Assembly (NCBI GenBank): GCA_030849805.1
Contig: JASANZ010002020.1
Coordinates: 1-34,027, forward strand
Origin: Sergeia podlipaevii
Taxonomy: Eukaryota; Euglenozoa; Kinetoplastea; Trypanosomatida; Trypanosomatidae
Direction: 5' to 3'
Length of the DNA stretch: 34,027 nucleotides
The notes under the pieces were generated by a model, which saw nothing but the letters and a program-made list of their open reading frames with translations, was not told the origin of the DNA and did not search any database. Below, in pieces: positions 31,101 through 34,027 of the stretch (its first letter is position 1; each line of letters opens with the position of its first letter). Made by a program: the position numbers and the translations under genes.

Positions 31101-32426
31101 CAGGCGCTGCATGAGCTCAGCCGTTGATTCATAAGCGATTATCTTAGAGCCACCGCTCCGGCTGCTGCTGCTGCCACCTTGCTTGAAAGGGGTAGTAGGC
31201 GACAGTGGCAGCTGTGGTGGTGCACACATGGATGTCGGAGAAGACGAAGAGGCTGCAGCGGCACGAGAAGACACCCTGCCTGCAGTGTCGACGTCGAGAA
31301 AAGAAAATTCGTCCTCGGCGTTGTCACCAATCCACTCCGCTCCCGTTGGGTCCGCCGTCGTCATCGTCCCCCCTTCGTTGCCTTTAATATCGTCATTGGT
31401 GTTTCCGTTGTCTTCAGGATATTGGCTATCCCTTCCTTCCTCGGTGCCTTCTATAGAACTTGGTGTTGCTGTTGCCGCCGCGGCGGCGGCGGCAGTCTTC
31501 TGTGCGTCCACACCGAAAAAGCGTACCTTCTTGGATACTCTCGCCGCTCCTGACTTCGAGGTACGCTGCTGCTGCTGCTGAGGTGATGCAGTGGCCTCGT
31601 TGTTTATGTGTGCATCGCCATCTTCTTGCTTCACCCTTGCCACGACGCCATTGTCCGCTGCCGCTGTGTTGTCGCTACGGCTCACATTGTCGCTGCTACC
31701 TTGCTCCTTTACACTGTTGTTGGTGTTTGCATCCTGTACCACCGCCACGATGCCAGCCTTCCCTTCTCCTTCCCCCTCCTCTTCGGTACCATCGGTGATG
31801 TGAAAAGCGCTCTTCAAGCTGGCGGCGATGATTCCTTGCAAAGACCCCCACTTACCAAGCTGGAAGTATAAAGACGATAACTGCGCAAACACCTCAAAGT
31901 CGATCGCGCCACTCGCCTCCCACAAGCCCAATAGAACGTCCGCTGCCCTCTTGATCTCACCAAGACCCACGAACAGGTCACTTAGCTGCAGTTGGAGCGT
32001 ACGAAACCGCTTGGCATCTTTGCCCTCCAGGGCACTCATGCGCTGCAAGCACACGACCGACTTATAGTACAACTGTTTGGAGAGAAACTCATGAAGCAGT
32101 TCCTCCCATAGCGCCGGGTCGCGCGCAAGAAAGGCCTGAAGAAGTCGGAAGTCACTGGCACGATCAAACTGACCCTTCGATTCCGCAACCACCGCAAGAA
32201 AAGCGAAGAGATGCGCGGTGGGACGTATCCGCAGAGCGAGCGTCGCCTCTGCTTCCGCCTTGGCAGTGTCTCCACGGAGAAAGGCATCCTGCGCAGTTGC
32301 CACATGACGCTCAAATTTGAAGTGAAGTTCTGCGGTGCTGAACTCGTTTCTCTTCGCCTCGCGTTGCCGCTTCGCAGGGCCCGCTTTACGCTCGGACGGT
32401 GCTTCGAATGGCGAAGGTGCTGACAT
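28110..32426 (-). CDS. TFIIIC TPR subunit, TFC4/tau131/GTF3C3-like
   Basis: A 1438-residue TPR protein. The start is the first in-frame ATG (32424-32426). An N-terminal TPR array (about 30-210) includes the pattern LAVVAESKGQFDRASDF and DPALWEELL, as in human GTF3C3. An acidic, low-complexity insert (about 210-425) follows. A second helical repeat region (about 427-758) has LLDLPPDLLVRLG. A charged linker (about 759-1150) contains RRRRPRG, an acidic run and the basic KPKPKPKQKKDKAAAKRQK, which could be nuclear localisation signals. The C-terminal TPRs (about 1152-1420) carry YLSRYQQLL, then EALYNSARALQYLKLPHLC and PLYERVIAL, the most diagnostic GTF3C3-like stretch. In other eukaryotes this subunit binds box-A DNA as part of TFIIIC and recruits TFIIIB to tRNA and 5S genes. 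Function here is inferred from family. Another TPR protein such as Ctr9 is less likely given the C-terminal pattern. Confidence 0.83.
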   Translation of the reverse strand: MSAPSPFEAPSERKAGPAKRQREAKRNEFSTAELHFKFERHVATAQDAFLRGDTAKAEAEATLALRIRPTAHLFAFLAVVAESKGQFDRASDFRLLQAFLARDPALWEELLHEFLSKQLYYKSVVCLQRMSALEGKDAKRFRTLQLQLSDLFVGLGEIKRAADVLLGLWEASGAIDFEVFAQLSSLYFQLGKWGSLQGIIAASLKSAFHITDGTEEEGEGEGKAGIVAVVQDANTNNSVKEQGSSDNVSRSDNTAAADNGVVARVKQEDGDAHINNEATASPQQQQQRTSKSGAARVSKKVRFFGVDAQKTAAAAAAATATPSSIEGTEEGRDSQYPEDNGNTNDDIKGNEGGTMTTADPTGAEWIGDNAEDEFSFLDVDTAGRVSSRAAAASSSSPTSMCAPPQLPLSPTTPFKQGGSSSSRSGGSKIIAYESTAELMQRLYTNVQLSLRTDAEKRNFITLVNVLSELFNELGKYADTARLIEFTAACLETPLLDLPPDLLVRLGTAYAYDEGYHTQCQQVFAHLLTSCTMEDYGDVLLDAAIVLQKVGLYEDAIRIFDVFARYYQFRRTRLAPEVASAEDAVKEEERRAKDLGDSGYAAVHAGLERPLTISGGVTVESLQKLQATRRILSEVRAEYNELNTVLATALYHQALCCAALGGGGEEEQQRYKAEAERLVRAALEVDPMHLQARLMLGRLCFSEHNDFTSAVAVLTPREGEPALQRVQLGAALVRIFFRSGKYVEAIATGVSIFELIRTSADDGDTQSVAPGTSSRRSSASGGGAGSLRMPTMSRASSAIVPASRLGGLMSAAAGASAAASSRRSFTLAASIRAGTSVFRQNLIRSGRAALTTTIYGASAAASIAAGWDKEEELARLKDTSTIFRFHRRRRPRGSSGKEEEEEEREAGEGDNSDKDEQQQQDEDEEVRRKRQRLEAITSMQPSEFWGEIKEEPNVENDEEAREGGTQRSPTEGEAKEEKKGPSRTQQETKEGEAASGGEGRRPKPKPKPKQKKDKAAAKRQKTLMECLREGGGSMEGERDRDLVELETFAKEVEEGGSVTTDVTDLSVDSEYTLPTLEDISLQFQDPAMAQLFMDASTNLPISQATMFANPWDVNAAAAAIAPASGGGYADGGESSSNNNNNNPIMAAPNMATDRVTIKEALDVLGKREFMSLAVCIVDCYSVLGKFTEAKEFAFLVLKQFSSKRQLPYLGNILERPLRLAILRAAMAAGESEDAYRVGLRLFQEDTTSEQHNEVIELLHGVQSRSEGDHSPIIHRFIADGNSDDVSLLVLRANSFFHTRSYIRVLNFYLAALQQRPNNILLSFVVGLSFILCSHQKKTRAREAAVSAGMYYLSRYQQLLIALDPTRTGEALYNSARALQYLKLPHLCVPLYERVIALHVPRECTQAVQRAARVNLYFVYRWTSGNRLRALSVLPDSPFA

Positions 32427-33798
32427 GCAAGAGTCGCGAGGATGGAACAAAGTGAAAAAAAAAGCTAAAAGCAAAAGAAAAAGTCCTCTTCTTCTAAAGT
32501 TTGTTGGTTGTCGCAATAGTTATGCTGACAAGAAAAAAGGTGAAAGAAACTAGTAATGGAGCTCTCGCTTCTTTTCCCTGCTCTCTCTATATATATACTC
32601 TACTTTACGACTAGTCACAACTGAGTCAGAGGCACGACGACTCTATAGCCGCGCCTTCTCTATGATGTGCCTTTCTTTGGCCGCTCAATGTACTTGTAAG
32701 CAGCGCCAGATACAGTGACAGAAAAAAAAAGAGAGAGGAAAAAAAGAAAAATTAGAAAGAGTTCTGAATGAATACTTGAAAGGAACAGAAGCTGATCCCC
32801 TCTGGAAGCTAGCTCCCACACCTCAGCAAAGCCTCCTCCAGGTATTAGAGCAGCCTGGAGATCATTCAAAAAGAAAAAGCAGCCACAGAAAAAAGGAAAA
32901 AATGCACAAGACACTACAGTGAATGCTACTTGTCAAGACGCTGCAGCTAAACATGGCCGCGTATGTCCTCTTTTTTTTTCTCCCTTTTTTGTGGTGGTGG
33001 TTGTTGTTGTTCCTTTGCTTATTGTTAACACTACCCAGGCAGTTACCATGGCACTCACACATTCCACTCCATTCTGATAGCGTCATGCGCGCACGAGCAA
33101 ACAGCGTTCACGTCTAAAGTCGAGAAAGAGAGAGAGAGAGTGAGAGTGAGAGCCGTGCATGTATATCGTCCTTGCCCTATCCCATTCCTTTCCTCTACGT
33201 TACGTCTGTCTCCTCTTGAATAGTGAATGTACACGAAAGACAACTAATTCTCAATTCCATCATTCCTCATTGATATTTCTATCTTTCTTTCTTTCTTCGC
33301 TTTCTCTCCATTTTTTTCTTTTGAAATTGTTGATGTCTCAACAGTAAATGTGGCTCGTGTAGAGAGAAGACATAGGGAGGTAAGGAGAAACCACAAAAAA
33401 AAGATTAGAAAAAAAAAAGTAATAAGCTGCACATCTTTTAACAACACACACTAAACCAACAACTAAAGAAGAACAACTCACATGCCTCCAAAAGAAAAAA
33501 GAAGACAAACGCTGCGACTCCTCTGGGAGTGCTCTCCCTTCAATCAACTGTGTTTCCAAAGCGGCATTGAATAGCAAAGAAAAAGAGAAAACACTAGAGA
33601 AGGCAACTCCTCTTCGACTCGCGCCTATCCCAGTCTCAGTTTTTCGAAAAACAAGTAAAGAAAAGAGGGGAAGGAAAGAAAGCCCAACTACCCTCCACCT
33701 ACCTCTCTCTCTCTCTCTGGGTGCACGCATACTGCTGTTGACTCGCGTTATGTGTGTGTGTGTGTCTGTGTTCGATTGTTTCGTTCACATGTGCGCGT
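32427..33798. other. TFIIIC-Sec61-beta spacer, 1.4 kb, no confident gene
   Basis: Spacer between the TFIIIC-like gene and the Sec61-beta-like gene. It has GA/TC and GT dinucleotide runs and several purine tracts. Two minus-strand frames look slightly less biased (32660-32914, which has no ATG, and 33338-33730, which has one), but neither carries a recognisable domain. Confidence 0.5.
32465..32486 (-). promoter_or_regulatory. Candidate trans-splice acceptor, TFIIIC-like gene
   Basis: The coding strand reads CTTTTTCTTTTGCTTTTAG, with the AG at 32466-32465. The following leader of about 38 nt is also pyrimidine rich and has no other AG before the ATG. The reading frame stays open upstream of this point but lacks ATG, supporting a start at 32426. 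Confidence 0.6.
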
Positions 33799-33969
33799 TT
33801 ACTTGGTAGAGGGAACCTTGAGGAAGAAGTGCATAAGAATGACGGACACGATAAAGACAACGCAGCCAATAAGGACGTGTGTAGGCTGGACGGGGTGGCC
33901 AGTAGGCTCAAGATCGTTGACCTGGGCACGGGGGGCGATGCCGCCAGTCTTACGCTGCATAACCTTCAT
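33799..33969 (-). CDS. Sec61-beta-like tail-anchored translocon subunit
   Basis: A 56-residue ORF read directly from the sequence, with ATG at 33967-33969 and TAA at 33799-33801. The N-terminus is short and basic (MKVMQRKTGG). A conserved-looking pre-membrane stretch, VQPTHVLIG, follows. One C-terminal transmembrane segment spans about residues 32-50 (CVVFIVSVILMHFF) and a short KVPSTK tail ends the protein. The order Pro, then Val-Leu, then FI-x-SV and a late His inside the membrane helix is typical of Sec61-beta, yeast Sbh1 and archaeal Sec-beta. This subunit sits beside the Sec61 channel in the endoplasmic reticulum membrane. At 56 residues it is closer in size to archaeal forms than to the human one, because the cytosolic segment is short. 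A candidate acceptor lies 26 nt upstream. A different small tail-anchored protein remains possible. Confidence 0.78.
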   Translation of the reverse strand: MKVMQRKTGGIAPRAQVNDLEPTGHPVQPTHVLIGCVVFIVSVILMHFFLKVPSTK

Positions 33970-33995
33970 ATTTGATTGTAAGAAATAGTTGTGTG

Positions 33996-34013
33996 CTGGA
34001 GTGTAGCAGAAAG
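33996..34013 (-). promoter_or_regulatory. Candidate trans-splice acceptor, Sec61-beta-like gene
   Basis: The coding strand reads CTTTCTGCTACACTCCAG, with the AG at 33997-33996. This gives a 26-nt leader without further AG before the ATG. The upstream context is cut by the window edge. Confidence 0.45.
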
Positions 34014-34027
34014 TATATCTGGGTGCT

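Noticed and set aside
32427..32516. Hydrophobic N-terminal extension of the TFIIIC-like protein
   Set aside because: It starts at TTG, is coded by the pyrimidine tract and spans the likely acceptor. A signal peptide would not suit a nuclear factor.
32660..32914. Minus-strand 84-codon frame ending in YKYIERPKKGTS
   Set aside because: It has no ATG and its hydrophobic parts are pyrimidine-run coding. The end looks somewhat protein-like but no start or domain supports a gene.
33338..33730. Minus-strand 130-codon frame with ATG in the Sec61-beta 3' flank
   Set aside because: Composition is dominated by Phe/Ser/Leu from pyrimidine runs, with no recognisable domain and no clear acceptor directly upstream.
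33760..33800. GTTCGATTG considered as a Pol III B box of a tRNA
   Set aside because: No matching A box or cloverleaf was found around it, and the B-box match is incomplete.

Overview
The window looks like chromosomal DNA from a trypanosomatid (Kinetoplastea). All five supported genes lie on the minus strand. None shows a cis-intron. They are separated by long AT-rich spacers full of homopurine runs on the plus strand, which become polypyrimidine tracts on the coding strand. An AG placed like a spliced-leader acceptor sits a short distance before each start codon. This fits a polycistronic unit transcribed right to left. The genus cannot be fixed from the sequence alone.

From right to left in transcription order, the genes are: a 56-residue tail-anchored protein resembling Sec61-beta (33799-33969); a 1438-residue TPR protein matching the TFIIIC subunit TFC4/tau131/GTF3C3 (28110-32426); and a tandem array of three giant paralogous membrane proteins of 2378, 2559 and 2456 residues (19382-26518, 9744-17423, 439-7809). 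Each giant has a two-block membrane core of the FUSC/ArAE/ALMT type: about six transmembrane segments, a cytosolic helical domain, about six more segments, then a helical domain. Disordered tails of roughly 660-945 residues flank this core on both sides.

The main novelty is in the giant paralogues. Their tails are mostly unalignable low complexity (poly-Q, N, S, A, G), yet a few short elements recur in the same order. These are an N-terminal VHSAPS motif (two copies of three), a juxtamembrane block, a T-[FY]-x-[AL]-[ST]-x2-E motif, an array of N-x-S-F units followed by a hydrophobic-basic patch, and a gap-free 43-residue terminal helix. The middle paralogue also carries a recent 99-bp in-frame tandem duplication.

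The spacers (1.4-2.0 kb) hold microsatellites, A/T palindromes and candidate trans-splicing signals. I found no convincing additional protein gene, tRNA, CRISPR array or mobile element in them. Substrates, cellular location and physiological role of the three transporters cannot be read from the sequence.
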